Assembly: GCA_003326205.1 (NCBI GenBank)
Contig: LWTK01000059.1
Coordinates: 1 to 64,000, forward strand
DNA length: 64,000 nucleotides
Direction of reading: 5' to 3'
DNA from: Nostoc sp. ATCC 43529
Lineage (GTDB): Bacteria > Cyanobacteriota > Cyanobacteriia > Cyanobacteriales > Nostocaceae
Shown: in pieces, positions 1 through 8,894 of the stretch
How the letters are laid out: each line of letters starts with the position of its first letter
Position numbering within the stretch: position 1 is the first letter of the stretch
Made by a program: the position numbers and the translations under genes
Notes under the pieces: model-generated
Told to the model about the DNA's origin: nothing
Databases searched by the model: none
The model's input: the letters and a program-made list of their open reading frames with translations, nothing else

Positions 1-2484
1 GGTAATGGCAACGGACTCAAAGCAGAATACTTCGACAATGCTGATTTTACGAACCTGAAGCTAACTCGCACAGATAGTACAGTGAACTTTTTGTGGGGTA
101 GTAGTTCTCCAGATCCGCTCATTGGTGCAGATACCTTCTCGGCGCGTTGGACAGGTCAGGTAGAAGCTAAGTACAGCGAGACTTACAACTTCTACACCAG
201 AAGTGATGATGGTGTGCGGTTGTGGGTGAATAATCAATTGCTGATTGATAAGTTTGTCAATCAATCAACCACAGAATATAGTGGTTCCATCGCCTTAGTT
301 GCAGGTCAAAAGTACGATATTAAACTTGAGTACTTCGACAATACTTACTCTGCCGTTTCTCAACTATCTTGGTCAAGCAACTCTCAAGCTAAAGAAATTA
401 TTCCTCAGTCTCAACTCTATTCACCAGTTCTGCCAACCACTATCACCTTAAGCACATCTCCCACCAGTGTGAACGAAGGGGATGGTACTGTAACAGTTAC
501 TGTACTGAGGAGTGGTGATTTAAGTGGTACATCTACGGTTCAGTACGCTACTTTAAGTAATACAGCAACAGCAGGGGATGACTACGCTAATGGTGGGGAA
601 GAAATAGGCGGGACACTGACCTTTGCACCAGGAGAAAGCAGCAAACAGATTGCCATTCCTATCTTTGACGATTCATTAGCGGAATCAGATGAGAATTTTA
701 GTGTGGCTATCGACCAGCCAGAGGGCGCAACACTGGGAATTCAAAGAACTCTCGGAATCACGATTAAAGATAATGATAGCCAAGGTCTCAATTTCACTCA
801 GCCACTAGTTAATGAGAATGATGGTACTGCGATAGTAACAGTTACACGGGGTAATGCTTCGGCAGCTGCTAGTGTAAACTATACGACTGCCGACGGAACT
901 GCTAAAGCTGGATCTGACTATCTGGCTTTATCTGGAACCTTAAACTTTGCAGTAGGAGAAACCAGTAAGACTATTTCCATTTCCCTGAAAGATGATTCCG
1001 TTACAGAAGCAGATGAAGCGTTTATTTTGAAGTTTAGTAACGCAGTTGGGGTGTTACTGCCTATTACTCAGACAACAGTGACTATTGCCGATAATGACTT
1101 AGGTGAGTTTGAGAGAAAGACTGTAGTTTCTGGGTTGACCACACCTATAGACTTTGGCTGGTCAGCTAACGACGATCTGATGTTCATTGCCCAGAAAGAT
1201 GGGGTAGTGAAGGTGTTTAACACCGGTACGGGTGTCTTAGAATCAAAGCCATTTATTGATATTTCATCCCAGGTAAATAACATATCCGATCGCGGATTAT
1301 TAAGCTTAGCGGTACATCCAGATTTTGGCAAGAGTCCCAATGGCAACAACTATGTTTACCTGTTGTTTACCTACGATCCAGTAGAAACAGATAAAAACAA
1401 TCCTAAAAATAATCCTAATAGTACCTTAGACGATGCCGATAGGCGGGGTAACCGTGCAGCACGCCTAATTAGAGTCACAGCCGATCCCAACACTGGTTAC
1501 AAAACAGCGATCGCTGGCAGTGCAGTTATACTAGTAGGCAAAAATAGCGTTTGGGATTATATCAGTCGCCCAGATAAAGACAGCACATTCGTCGATCCTA
1601 ACGATGAAACCAAGAATGAAGCACCATCAGGTATTTTAAACAAAACCACTGGCAAATTGTTTGCCAACGCCCAGGAATATGTAGAGGCTCTGAAAACTGG
1701 CAACATCCTCAACGTTCAGGATTTCGCAGCAACTGATAGTGCAACTCACTCCGGTGGTAGTGTACGCTTTGGTAACGATGGCACTCTGTTCGTTAGTTTT
1801 GGTGATGGTACTTCCTACAACCGGCCAGATATTCGAGCAGCTCGCGTCCAGGATATCGATAATTTATCAGGTAAAATCCTGAAAATTGACGCCATTACTG
1901 GCCAAGGGTTAGCAAGTAATCCTTTCTACAACGGCGATCCCAATAGCAATCGTTCCAAAGTCTTTGACTTAGGTCTGCGTAACCCCTTCCGCTTCACCGT
2001 AAATCAAGACACTAATGTTCCTTTTATCGGCGATGTGGGCTGGTACAAGTGGGAAGAGGTGAATGTTGGTGGCCCAGGCAAAAACTTTGGCTGGCCATTC
2101 TATGAAGGTGGTGTTGGCCCAGATGGCAAGCTCATCAACATCAAACAAAACGCCTATGCCAATCTTGACATAGCCAAGGAGTTCTACGCTAGTGGTACGC
2201 CCGTCGCAGCACCAATTTACGCCTACGATCACCTAATGGGTTCTACTTCCGTGGGCGTCGGTACTTTTTACACTGGTGGAAACTTTGACAATGCTTTGAT
2301 GATCTTCAATCCCACTAAAGGAACTATCACTGCTTTAACATTGGACAACCAGAACAAAGTTGTTGCAACTACACAGTTTGCTTCCAATTTAGGAGCGCCT
2401 GTAAGTGTTCAGGCTGGAGATGATGGTAAATTGTACTACGTAGACTTGATCTCAGGTAAGATTGACAGCTGGAAACCTGTTTAA
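1..2484 (+). CDS. PA14 / Calx-beta / glucose-sorbosone dehydrogenase-like protein (5' partial)
   Basis: The frame is open from base 1, so the N-terminus lies outside the window; 827 residues are visible. Domain order: a PA14-like carbohydrate-binding domain (about residues 3-138, with the LKAEYFDN start and the SDDGVRLWVNN core), two Calx-beta domains (about 142-250 and 255-352, each ending in a DND motif), then a six-bladed sugar-dehydrogenase-like propeller (about 370-827) with HSGGSVRFGNDGTLFVSFGDG and GLRNPFRFT motifs typical of the GSDH/PQQ-dependent soluble aldose dehydrogenase fold. Proteins of this build are normally exported and calcium-binding; the sugar oxidised is unknown. A G/C-rich repeat follows the stop. 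The ATG/GTG codons inside the visible part are not the real start. Domain calls are strong, the substrate is not assignable. Confidence 0.85.
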   Translation, partial: GNGNGLKAEYFDNADFTNLKLTRTDSTVNFLWGSSSPDPLIGADTFSARWTGQVEAKYSETYNFYTRSDDGVRLWVNNQLLIDKFVNQSTTEYSGSIALVAGQKYDIKLEYFDNTYSAVSQLSWSSNSQAKEIIPQSQLYSPVLPTTITLSTSPTSVNEGDGTVTVTVLRSGDLSGTSTVQYATLSNTATAGDDYANGGEEIGGTLTFAPGESSKQIAIPIFDDSLAESDENFSVAIDQPEGATLGIQRTLGITIKDNDSQGLNFTQPLVNENDGTAIVTVTRGNASAAASVNYTTADGTAKAGSDYLALSGTLNFAVGETSKTISISLKDDSVTEADEAFILKFSNAVGVLLPITQTTVTIADNDLGEFERKTVVSGLTTPIDFGWSANDDLMFIAQKDGVVKVFNTGTGVLESKPFIDISSQVNNISDRGLLSLAVHPDFGKSPNGNNYVYLLFTYDPVETDKNNPKNNPNSTLDDADRRGNRAARLIRVTADPNTGYKTAIAGSAVILVGKNSVWDYISRPDKDSTFVDPNDETKNEAPSGILNKTTGKLFANAQEYVEALKTGNILNVQDFAATDSATHSGGSVRFGNDGTLFVSFGDGTSYNRPDIRAARVQDIDNLSGKILKIDAITGQGLASNPFYNGDPNSNRSKVFDLGLRNPFRFTVNQDTNVPFIGDVGWYKWEEVNVGGPGKNFGWPFYEGGVGPDGKLINIKQNAYANLDIAKEFYASGTPVAAPIYAYDHLMGSTSVGVGTFYTGGNFDNALMIFNPTKGTITALTLDNQNKVVATTQFASNLGAPVSVQAGDDGKLYYVDLISGKIDSWKPV

Positions 2485-2498
2485 AGTCGGTGGAGACC

Positions 2499-2557
2499 GG
2501 TGACTGGGGCAGGGGAGGTAGGGGGAGAATAACCAATGCCCCATGCCCCATTCCCAA
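2499..2557. repeat. G/C-rich short repeat tract
   Basis: The gap holds a G-rich run (2501-2528) followed by a C-rich run of CCCCATG heptamers (2535-2555), capable of pairing with each other. The two flanking genes converge, so it may act as a shared terminator. The same CCCCATG unit recurs at 35391-35406 and inside menD at about 52445-52482. Confidence 0.5.
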
Positions 2558-2558
2558 T

Positions 2559-4109
2559 TCAAGATAACTTTGTGATAAATCCCAACAATTTTTTAGTAGT
2601 TGATGTCAGGAGTGTACGACGATAGGCGTCAGCTGCTTTTTTAATTGCTTCGGCTTGAGTGGGATAAGGATGAATCACGCTGCTTAACTTACTCAAACCG
2701 ATTTTATTTACAATTGCTGTGGTTACTTCTGAGATGGTTTCGCCGGCATGACGGGCAACAATGGTTGCACCGAGAATTTCATCTGAACCTTTTTTGTGGT
2801 GGATTTTCAAAAATCCTAATTCTTCACCATCAGCGATCGCTCGGTCTACACTATTAAAAGGAATGGCGATGGTCGTCACCTCAATGCCTAATTCCTGCGC
2901 CTCGTGTTCGTACATTCCTACGTGGGCAATTTCTGGGTCGGTGTAAGTTACCCAAGGCATGACTAAGCTACTGAGTTTGGTACGTCCGAAGCCAAAGGGA
3001 GAAAATAGGGTATTCTTGATGACAATTCGCGCAGCTGCATCAGCAGCGTGGGTAAATTTCCACTTCATGCAGATATCGCCTGCTGCATAAATTTTAGGAT
3101 TGGTTGTTTGCAGATAATCATTTACCTTCACGCCTTGGCGTTGGTCATATTCTACACCTGCTACTTCTAAATTTAGACCTTCTACATTTGGCGATCGCCC
3201 GGTACCAACTAAAATTTCATCTACTGTCACAGAATCTCGATGGCCATTGGAGGAAAAGTAAAGCCGTTTACCTTCGGTAACTGTTACCACTTCTTCTAAT
3301 TTGGAATTCAACACTAAGCGAATTCCTTCGTTAATCAAAACCCTTTGCAGAATTTTAGCGGCCTCGGCATCTTCTTTACTGAGAATTTGAGAACCGCTAT
3401 GAAAAAGTACCACCTCAGAACCCAACCGTCTCAAAGCCTGCGCCAATTCGCAACCAATGGGGCCGCCACCAATTACCGCCAAACGTTCTGGCCGTTGAAT
3501 CAAAGAAAAAACCGTTTCATTGGTGAGATAACCTGCTTGTTCGAGTCCTAAAATCGCGGGTTGTGCTGCTTTTGCTCCTGTTGCAATTACGGCTTTTTTA
3601 AATTGGAGAGTTTTATCGTCAACTTCCACAGTATTTTTACTGGCAAATCGACCGCTACCCAAAAAGACATCGATCCCCAAACTTTGAAATCGCTCTGCTG
3701 AGTCATGAGGGCTGATATCAGCTCTGATGCGCCGCATCCTAGCCATGACTTTAGGAAAATCAACATCAATATTATGTTGGGGAATATTAACTCCCAAGTT
3801 TTTAGCATTCCAAATTTCGCCCACTACACGAGCAGAACGAATCATAGTTTTAGATGGTACGCAACCAACATTTAAGCAATCTCCACCCATGAGATGCTTT
3901 TCAATCAATGCTACTTTTAAACCTAAATCCAAACCTGCTGCACCCGCCGCTACTACTAAACCGGCTGTACCAGCACCAATTACTACCAAGTCGTAAACTT
4001 CTGCGGGTTCGGGATTGACCCAATTTGGCGGATGGACGTAAGATACTAACTTTTGGTTAAACTCGTCCATTGGGCGAACAGTGACTCTCTCGAATTCTGA
4101 GTTGGTCAT
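2559..4109 (-). CDS. MerA-like pyridine nucleotide-disulfide oxidoreductase
   Basis: FAD/NAD(P)H-dependent disulfide reductase of 516 residues. The ADP-binding fold GAGTAG is at about residues 45-50, the redox-active pair is in GGDCLNVGCVPSK (Cys78/Cys83), a second nucleotide motif GGGPIGCE follows, and the C-terminal dimer-interface His is in HPYPT (about 480). It most resembles the mercuric reductase/dihydrolipoamide dehydrogenase branch, but it has no N-terminal heavy-metal domain and no C-terminal Cys pair, so true mercuric reductase activity is not supported. I chose ATG 4109, which has a GAGG ribosome site 8 bases upstream, over an upstream TTG. It is the last gene of a minus-strand run after two TVP38 proteins and a glycosyltransferase. 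TVP38 domains fused to reductases of this type are known in other bacteria, which hints at a shared pathway. Confidence 0.85.
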   Translation of the reverse strand: MTNSEFERVTVRPMDEFNQKLVSYVHPPNWVNPEPAEVYDLVVIGAGTAGLVVAAGAAGLDLGLKVALIEKHLMGGDCLNVGCVPSKTMIRSARVVGEIWNAKNLGVNIPQHNIDVDFPKVMARMRRIRADISPHDSAERFQSLGIDVFLGSGRFASKNTVEVDDKTLQFKKAVIATGAKAAQPAILGLEQAGYLTNETVFSLIQRPERLAVIGGGPIGCELAQALRRLGSEVVLFHSGSQILSKEDAEAAKILQRVLINEGIRLVLNSKLEEVVTVTEGKRLYFSSNGHRDSVTVDEILVGTGRSPNVEGLNLEVAGVEYDQRQGVKVNDYLQTTNPKIYAAGDICMKWKFTHAADAAARIVIKNTLFSPFGFGRTKLSSLVMPWVTYTDPEIAHVGMYEHEAQELGIEVTTIAIPFNSVDRAIADGEELGFLKIHHKKGSDEILGATIVARHAGETISEVTTAIVNKIGLSKLSSVIHPYPTQAEAIKKAADAYRRTLLTSTTKKLLGFITKLS

Positions 4110-4290
4110 TTTAGATACCTCATTTGTCAACTGAAAATACCAAAGTTAGTTTAATCAGAATTACATCTTTGCGCTGTTTTATCGGTTTGAGAATTGACAA
4201 ATAATCTGGTTTTTTAAACGCAAAGGAACGCTAAGTAAGCGCAGAGGAACGCAGAGTTGTTGTTCTAGTAAGGCAAGAGAAGGATAGGAG

Positions 4291-5058
4291 CTATAAAATT
4301 TCTTCTTCTAAAGCTTTGCGGGCAATCCGGGTGATATAAATTGTAACGGCGACTGTGGCAATAAAACCGACAATCCGGATTGTCCATTGTAAAGTAGGGT
4401 TGGTGGGTTGAGTCTGAGTACCGATCGCGGCAAGATTACCTGCAAGGGAACCAATATAAACATACATGATGGTTCCGGGAATCATGCCCACGGAACCGAT
4501 AAAGTAATCTTTGAGCGAAACTCCTGTGATGCCAAAAGCATAGTTTAATAAATTGAAAGGAAATATGGGCGACAGTCGCGTTAACAGGACAATTTTCAAT
4601 CCTTCTGTGCCGACGGCTCGATCGATGGCGGTAAATTTTTTATTATCTGCGATTTTACGAGCAATCCAATCTCTTGCTAAATAACGTCCAACCAGAAAAG
4701 CAGCTGTAGCGCCAAGGGTTGCACCAATAAACACGTACAAAGAACCCAAAACTACGCCAAAGATAACGCCAGAACCTAAGGTGAGAATAGAACCTGGTAA
4801 GAAAGCAACGGTGGCGATAATGTAAATTGCAATAAAAGCGATCGCTCCTACTGTACCAAGGCTATCAATCCACTGCAACGCATCTCGTAAAATTGCTTGG
4901 GGATTAAAAGAATTGCTATTCACAGTTTCTTGTGCTAAGGCAAAGTCTGTGTTTAACAAAAACCCAAAGCCAACTACTAGTAATATTAATCCAATGAAAC
5001 CAAACCAATTCTGCAAGGCTTTGGAATTTAGTCGATTTTTTACATATTGATTTTTCAT
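4291..5058 (-). CDS. TVP38/TMEM64 (VTT domain) family membrane protein, copy 1
   Basis: Integral membrane protein of 255 residues with about five hydrophobic segments. It carries the family signature region RLSPIFPFNLLNYAFG followed by the re-entrant-type stretch GMIPGTIMYVYIGSLAG. The VTT fold is shared with DedA proteins, some of which move lipids or act as proton-driven carriers; the substrate here is unknown. I chose ATG 5058: the longer frame starts with GTG inside a palindromic repeat (5101-5138), which is unlikely to be coding. It lies 134 bases downstream of a paralogue at 5193-5939, with which it shares most of its core, and upstream of the disulfide reductase. The pair looks like a local duplication. 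Confidence 0.85.
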   Translation of the reverse strand: MKNQYVKNRLNSKALQNWFGFIGLILLVVGFGFLLNTDFALAQETVNSNSFNPQAILRDALQWIDSLGTVGAIAFIAIYIIATVAFLPGSILTLGSGVIFGVVLGSLYVFIGATLGATAAFLVGRYLARDWIARKIADNKKFTAIDRAVGTEGLKIVLLTRLSPIFPFNLLNYAFGITGVSLKDYFIGSVGMIPGTIMYVYIGSLAGNLAAIGTQTQPTNPTLQWTIRIVGFIATVAVTIYITRIARKALEEEIL

Positions 5059-5100
5059 AACTTGTACAACTAAGAATAATTTTTTAATTGCTTTTAATTT

Positions 5101-5186
5101 TGTAGGGTGCGTTAGCCTACGGCGTAACACACCCTACAAAACTGCCTAAAAAACTTCTGAATTCTGAATTCTGAATTCTGAATTCT
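5101..5186. repeat. palindromic repeat plus TTCTGAA heptamer array
   Basis: 5101-5138 is an imperfect palindrome whose arms read TGTAGGGTGCGTTA and, reversed, TGTAGGGTGTGTTA. It is followed at 5155-5186 by about four copies of the heptamer ATTCTGA. The TAGGGTG palindrome recurs at 62242-62352 and the ATTCTGA heptamer at 45624-45647 and 45941-45969. Both lie in the gap between the two TVP38 genes. Confidence 0.8.
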
Positions 5187-5192
5187 CTTGGA

Positions 5193-5939
5193 TTAATTAT
5201 TTTCATTTTCATCATTAGTGATTTTTGCTAATACTACACTTTGATTTAGGGATTTACGAGCAATTTTTGTAATATAAATAGTCACAGCAACCGTAGCAAT
5301 TAACCCAACTATTTGCATTACACATTGCCAGATTTGAGTTTCTGGAGTAACTGGTTGATGAGATGTATTAATCATGGCAAGATTCCCAGCTAATGAACCA
5401 ATATAAACGTACATTACAGTACCAGGGAGAATGCCAAAAGAACCTAATATATAATCTTTGAGAGAAACCTGTGTAACTCCAAAAGCGTAATTTAATAAAT
5501 TAAAGGGAAAGATGGGAGATAGACGAGTTAGTAAAACAATTTTCCAGCCTTCTTTAGAAACAGCTAAATCAATCGCTTTAAATTTAGGATGTTTGTCCAT
5601 TTGTTGGCAAACCCAATTCCGTGAAAAGTGGCGTCCAATCAAAAAAGCCAAGGTAGCTCCGATTATGGCAGCAATTAGTACATATATTGATCCCCAAAAT
5701 ACTCCAAACAAACAACCACCTTTAATAGTTAACAGAGAACCCGGTATAAACAATAATGTTGCTAAGTTGTAGATGACTATGTAGGCAATAGGGCCGAGGA
5801 TGCCAAGACTCTCAACCCAAATGACCGAGGTGTGTAAAAGTCCCTGAAAGTTGAACTGTTTAGCGGCAATTATAAAAGTGACTATTAAGCAACTTAGCAG
5901 TATTAGTTTGAGTTTGGAATTTAATAAGCGCTTCTTCAT
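5193..5939 (-). CDS. TVP38/TMEM64 (VTT domain) family membrane protein, copy 2
   Basis: 248-residue paralogue of the neighbour at 4291-5058. It has one N-terminal membrane helix (about residues 10-25), then hydrophobic segments and the RLSPIFPFNLLNYAFGVTQ / GILPGTVMYVYIGSLAG signatures in the same positions as the neighbour. The function is probably transport or lipid-related in the cytoplasmic or thylakoid membrane and is not defined. The start ATG has no convincing ribosome site; an AAGG lies more than ten bases away. The upstream side holds two copies of a 21-base tandem repeat (5949-5990). It is transcribed in the same direction as the glycosyltransferase upstream. Confidence 0.85.
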   Translation of the reverse strand: MKKRLLNSKLKLILLSCLIVTFIIAAKQFNFQGLLHTSVIWVESLGILGPIAYIVIYNLATLLFIPGSLLTIKGGCLFGVFWGSIYVLIAAIIGATLAFLIGRHFSRNWVCQQMDKHPKFKAIDLAVSKEGWKIVLLTRLSPIFPFNLLNYAFGVTQVSLKDYILGSFGILPGTVMYVYIGSLAGNLAMINTSHQPVTPETQIWQCVMQIVGLIATVAVTIYITKIARKSLNQSVVLAKITNDENENN

Positions 5940-5948
5940 TTTGATAAA

Positions 5949-5990
5949 TTTGACCTTCTGAGGCTCAACTTTGACCTTCTGAGGCTCAAC
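5949..5990. repeat. 21-base tandem repeat, two copies
   Basis: Two perfect head-to-tail copies of a 21-mer beginning TTTGACCTTC occupy 5949-5969 and 5970-5990, just upstream of the TVP38 start at 5939. They could be a duplicated regulatory site or a simple slippage product. Confidence 0.85.
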
Positions 5991-6050
5991 TTTGAAACTT
6001 ACAGGTGGAATCCAATGCCATTAAGATATACCACTGACATGAAAAACAGC

Positions 6051-6761
6051 TTAAATTCTCTTAAATTTTTCTCTCCGATACCAACGACGAATTCGTTCGG
6101 GTGAAACACCCAGTAAATAAGCAATAATTACTATTTGATTGAGTAGCGTAGTTTTAAACACCCCCTTTTGCAACCATCTGCGGGCTGAGGTAACAACGGG
6201 TGTGGAGATAATTGCAATATGTCCTTTCGCTTTTAGACGACGTATCAGTTCAAAGTCTTCCATGATGGGTAATTCCGGAAAACCGCCAATTTCTTGAAAT
6301 ACTGTTTTTGTGAGAAAAATTGCTTGGTCGCCATAAGGCATTTGGCAAAAATGCGATCGCCACTTTACACCCAACTCCACCCATCTTAAACTCAAAAGCG
6401 ACGCATCAATCTGCAAGTTAAATGCACCAGCCGCAATTCCAGGTTGTTGTAGTGCTGTGCAAATCATCTCATCAAACGCAACAGGTAAACGGCTATCTGC
6501 GTGAAGAAATAACAGAATCTCGCCACTAGCCGCTACAGCACCCGCATTCATTTGTACAGCACGACCAGGAGATGATGAGATAACTTTAACACCTAAAGAT
6601 TGAGCTATTTCTCTGGTATCATCACTAGAGCCACCATCTACGACAATAACTTCTATATTTTTACTGCATTCACTAGTAGTAATTGCTTCTTTAATATTAC
6701 CCGCTTCATTAATAGCCGGAATGATAATAGAAATTCTAGCTGGGTCAATATTCTCACTCAT
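6051..6761 (-). CDS. family 2 glycosyltransferase, TIGR04283 (arsenosugar-type) group
   Basis: GT-A fold glycosyltransferase of 236 residues. The N-terminal ISIIIPAINEAGNI, the nucleotide-sugar motif VVDGGSSDDT (about residues 39-48), GRAVQMNAGA, and FLHADSRLP as the DXD-like metal site are all present. The combination of the GRAVQMN and HADSRLP motifs with a length near 230 matches the TIGR04283 group, which is annotated for arsenosugar biosynthesis because members sit in arsenic clusters; the real acceptor is uncertain. No arsM-like methyltransferase is nearby. It starts the minus-strand run that continues with two TVP38 proteins and the disulfide reductase. The start ATG lacks a clear ribosome site. 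Confidence 0.85.
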   Translation of the reverse strand: MSENIDPARISIIIPAINEAGNIKEAITTSECSKNIEVIVVDGGSSDDTREIAQSLGVKVISSSPGRAVQMNAGAVAASGEILLFLHADSRLPVAFDEMICTALQQPGIAAGAFNLQIDASLLSLRWVELGVKWRSHFCQMPYGDQAIFLTKTVFQEIGGFPELPIMEDFELIRRLKAKGHIAIISTPVVTSARRWLQKGVFKTTLLNQIVIIAYLLGVSPERIRRWYRREKFKRI

Positions 6762-7143
6762 AATTGCTGAGTTTTCTTTTCCACGTGGTTAGAAAATGAA
6801 CCGCCTTTTCTACGAGAGGCTTCTCTCCTGTTAGTGATATTGTCTTGGCTTTTCAGCCTTCAGAAGTGAGAAAATATACTGAGTTTGCAACAGTTTAACC
6901 AAATTCGGTGGGTTTAAGTCCCCCGGTTCTATAATCGGTCAGTTTTGTGGTGGGGTCTAAATCCCCATTACAAAACTTACTTGCGACTTGCGACTTGCGA
7001 CTTGCGACTTGTTTTAATTTTCGCTAAGTTTTGCGTTAGAGCAGGTAATTTGAGATAGGGATTCAAACCAGGAAAAGAGGATGGCATCCATGAAACTCTC
7101 ACATTCCAAGGATTTTCATTTAGTATACGCCAACCACTTTCAA
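6762..7143. other. intergenic region with heptamer array
   Basis: No gene is seen in these 382 bases. 6977-7009 is an array of about 4.7 copies of the heptamer ACTTGCG. A short CTACGAGAGGCTTCTC element at 6809-6827 resembles a dispersed Nostoc repeat that recurs near 22774. Confidence 0.7.
6977..7009. repeat. heptamer short tandem repeat (ACTTGCG)n
   Basis: Four complete and one partial head-to-tail copies of a 7-mer are directly visible. Such arrays are characteristic of heterocystous cyanobacterial genomes. Confidence 0.9.
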
Positions 7144-8079
7144 TCAGGACTCAGCACTACTAGATACAGGAATAGAAATTTGTAGTCTGCTCAGTTGGTG
7201 AGGTAGATCCTTGGCAATTGGAGAAGGTAAGATTTCTAATTTTCCTCCCATAACTTCCATCAGAATTTGATTGATTAATAGTCTCATTCCTGGAGAAAGA
7301 GTAACGTTATCTCGGTTAGGTTGACTCAGCTGACTTTCAGATTTGATCGAGTCAATTGGCTCACTCGCAGGTATGGTATTCTTTGGTACATCCAGCCAAA
7401 TATTCACAAAATTACTTGTAGAGAGGGTGCTAGTAGAAATATAGATGTTGCCTTCTTCCATCTGACTAATGGCAGTGTCTATTAAACTAATTAATATTTG
7501 GCGGAGGCAGAGATGATCTGCCAAAACATAAATTTCTGGGTCGGCAGGTAACAATTGCAACGGGAAATTGCGATTTGCTGCCAGCATATAAGTTAAGTTA
7601 TAAACTTCCTCCAAAATATTAGCTAAGGGTCTGGGCTGAATATCTAATTTATTTGTACCATGTTCAGTTCTAGCAACGTTGAGAATTTCATCCATTAGCT
7701 TCAGCAGTTTCAGCGTTCGCTCATGAGCTTGGACAATAAATTCTCGTTCTTCAGCGGGACTTTCACACAAATCTGACAAAATTAACTGATGTAAACCAAT
7801 TAAACCATTCAGAGGCGATCGCAATTCATGGGTCGTTCGTGCCAAAAAACCAGCTTTAAACTGGCTCATTTCCCTTGCCATCAAATATGCCAGCTGAGTT
7901 TGCTGAATTTGTTGTGATATTGATGGCATATCCTGTTGGTCTAATGGCGCTACTGGGGATAAGCTAGATGAAGAGTTTGGCGATGCCTGCGGCGAGTGTA
8001 GCCATCGCGCAAATAATCGACGAAAACCTAGACCTAGTGCTATTCCTACTCCTAAATATATCCAGTTACTCCAATTCAT
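7144..8079 (-). CDS. histidine kinase-like protein with degenerate ATP-binding domain
   Basis: 311 residues. An N-terminal hydrophobic anchor (about 5-20) and a Ser/Pro linker precede a well-preserved dimerisation/H-box, TTHELRSPLNGLIG, with His84. The C-terminal half aligns to a HATPase domain but the ATP boxes are broken. The N-box Asn is replaced in LISLIDTA, no DXGXG box is seen, and the G2 glycines are lost (SPGMRLLINQILMEVMGG). I infer that it cannot bind ATP normally and may act as a dimerisation partner or as a phospho-acceptor for another kinase. No response regulator lies beside it. It ends in a Ser-rich tail. The start ATG is the first in frame and gives the membrane anchor. Confidence 0.75.
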   Translation of the reverse strand: MNWSNWIYLGVGIALGLGFRRLFARWLHSPQASPNSSSSLSPVAPLDQQDMPSISQQIQQTQLAYLMAREMSQFKAGFLARTTHELRSPLNGLIGLHQLILSDLCESPAEEREFIVQAHERTLKLLKLMDEILNVARTEHGTNKLDIQPRPLANILEEVYNLTYMLAANRNFPLQLLPADPEIYVLADHLCLRQILISLIDTAISQMEEGNIYISTSTLSTSNFVNIWLDVPKNTIPASEPIDSIKSESQLSQPNRDNVTLSPGMRLLINQILMEVMGGKLEILPSPIAKDLPHQLSRLQISIPVSSSAES

Positions 8080-8294
8080 ATTTTGGCAATTATTAACTTG
8101 TTAATTGACCACAACAGCCCAAATTAAAGTTCCGCATTTTTAGGCTGTTGAAACTAGGGAAACAACATTATAGCTATGTCTAGCGGTTTTAAATGATTTG
8201 TGAAATCTTGCTGCCCAGACTGTTGGCTGTCAACTGTTAACAGTCAACAGCTACCACTGATATTTTTTACAACTCAAATAGGATTGCTATATAT

Positions 8295-8894
8295 TTATTT
8301 ATCATTCGATGAATCAAACTTGATTGCACCTTGCCGGAGAATCTGCCAATTAATTCCTGTCCATTTCGCAACGGTGGAAGGTATACCCAATCCCGGTATT
8401 TCATCTTGGGATTCTGTTGTTGCCATCAGAACGTCGGGAAACTGAGCCGAAATTTCAGCCATCGTTTGCAAAGGCGGCTGACCGGATAAATTAGCACTAG
8501 TGGTGGCAAGAGGGCCTGTTTGCGCCAAAATATTTAGAGCGATCGCATTGTTTGGTACTCGAATACCAATTGTTGTCGGGTCAGTAGGATTCATGACTTT
8601 TGGCAGGCGCTGACTCGCTGGCAAAACTAATGTCAGCCCTCCCGGCCAATATTTATCTGTTAATTGTTGCCAAATTTTATATTCGTTCTCGCTACCTTTG
8701 ACATAAGGCCACAAATCCTCAGCACTAGCAGCCATCAAAATCAAAGGTTTGTCTTGACTGCGTTGCTTGGCCGCAAAAATTAATCCGGCTTTTTCTGGTA
8801 TCGCTGCTAGCGCCGGAACTGTATCTGTGGGAAAGCTCACCAAAAAACCAGCGCGTGCGCCAGCTATGAGCTTTTCTAGAGAAACTAGGGTCAT
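8295..8894 (-). CDS. tsaC: L-threonylcarbamoyladenylate synthase
   Basis: YrdC/Sua5-fold enzyme of 199 residues that makes threonylcarbamoyl-AMP from threonine, bicarbonate and ATP, the first step of t6A37 tRNA modification. Visible hallmarks are SFPTDTVPAL near the N-terminus, the KQRSQDKPL nucleotide-binding segment and TTSANLSGQPP. The length matches the short TsaC type without the extra Sua5 domain. The second-step transferase gene tsaD is in this window at 15388-16437. It lies downstream of prmC on the same strand, 308 bases away. The start ATG gives the standard N-terminus. Confidence 0.92.
   Translation of the reverse strand: MTLVSLEKLIAGARAGFLVSFPTDTVPALAAIPEKAGLIFAAKQRSQDKPLILMAASAEDLWPYVKGSENEYKIWQQLTDKYWPGGLTLVLPASQRLPKVMNPTDPTTIGIRVPNNAIALNILAQTGPLATTSANLSGQPPLQTMAEISAQFPDVLMATTESQDEIPGLGIPSTVAKWTGINWQILRQGAIKFDSSNDK

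Noticed and set aside
2559..4109. True mercuric reductase (merA)
   Set aside because: It lacks the N-terminal heavy-metal domain and the C-terminal Cys pair needed for mercury reduction, and no mer genes are nearby.
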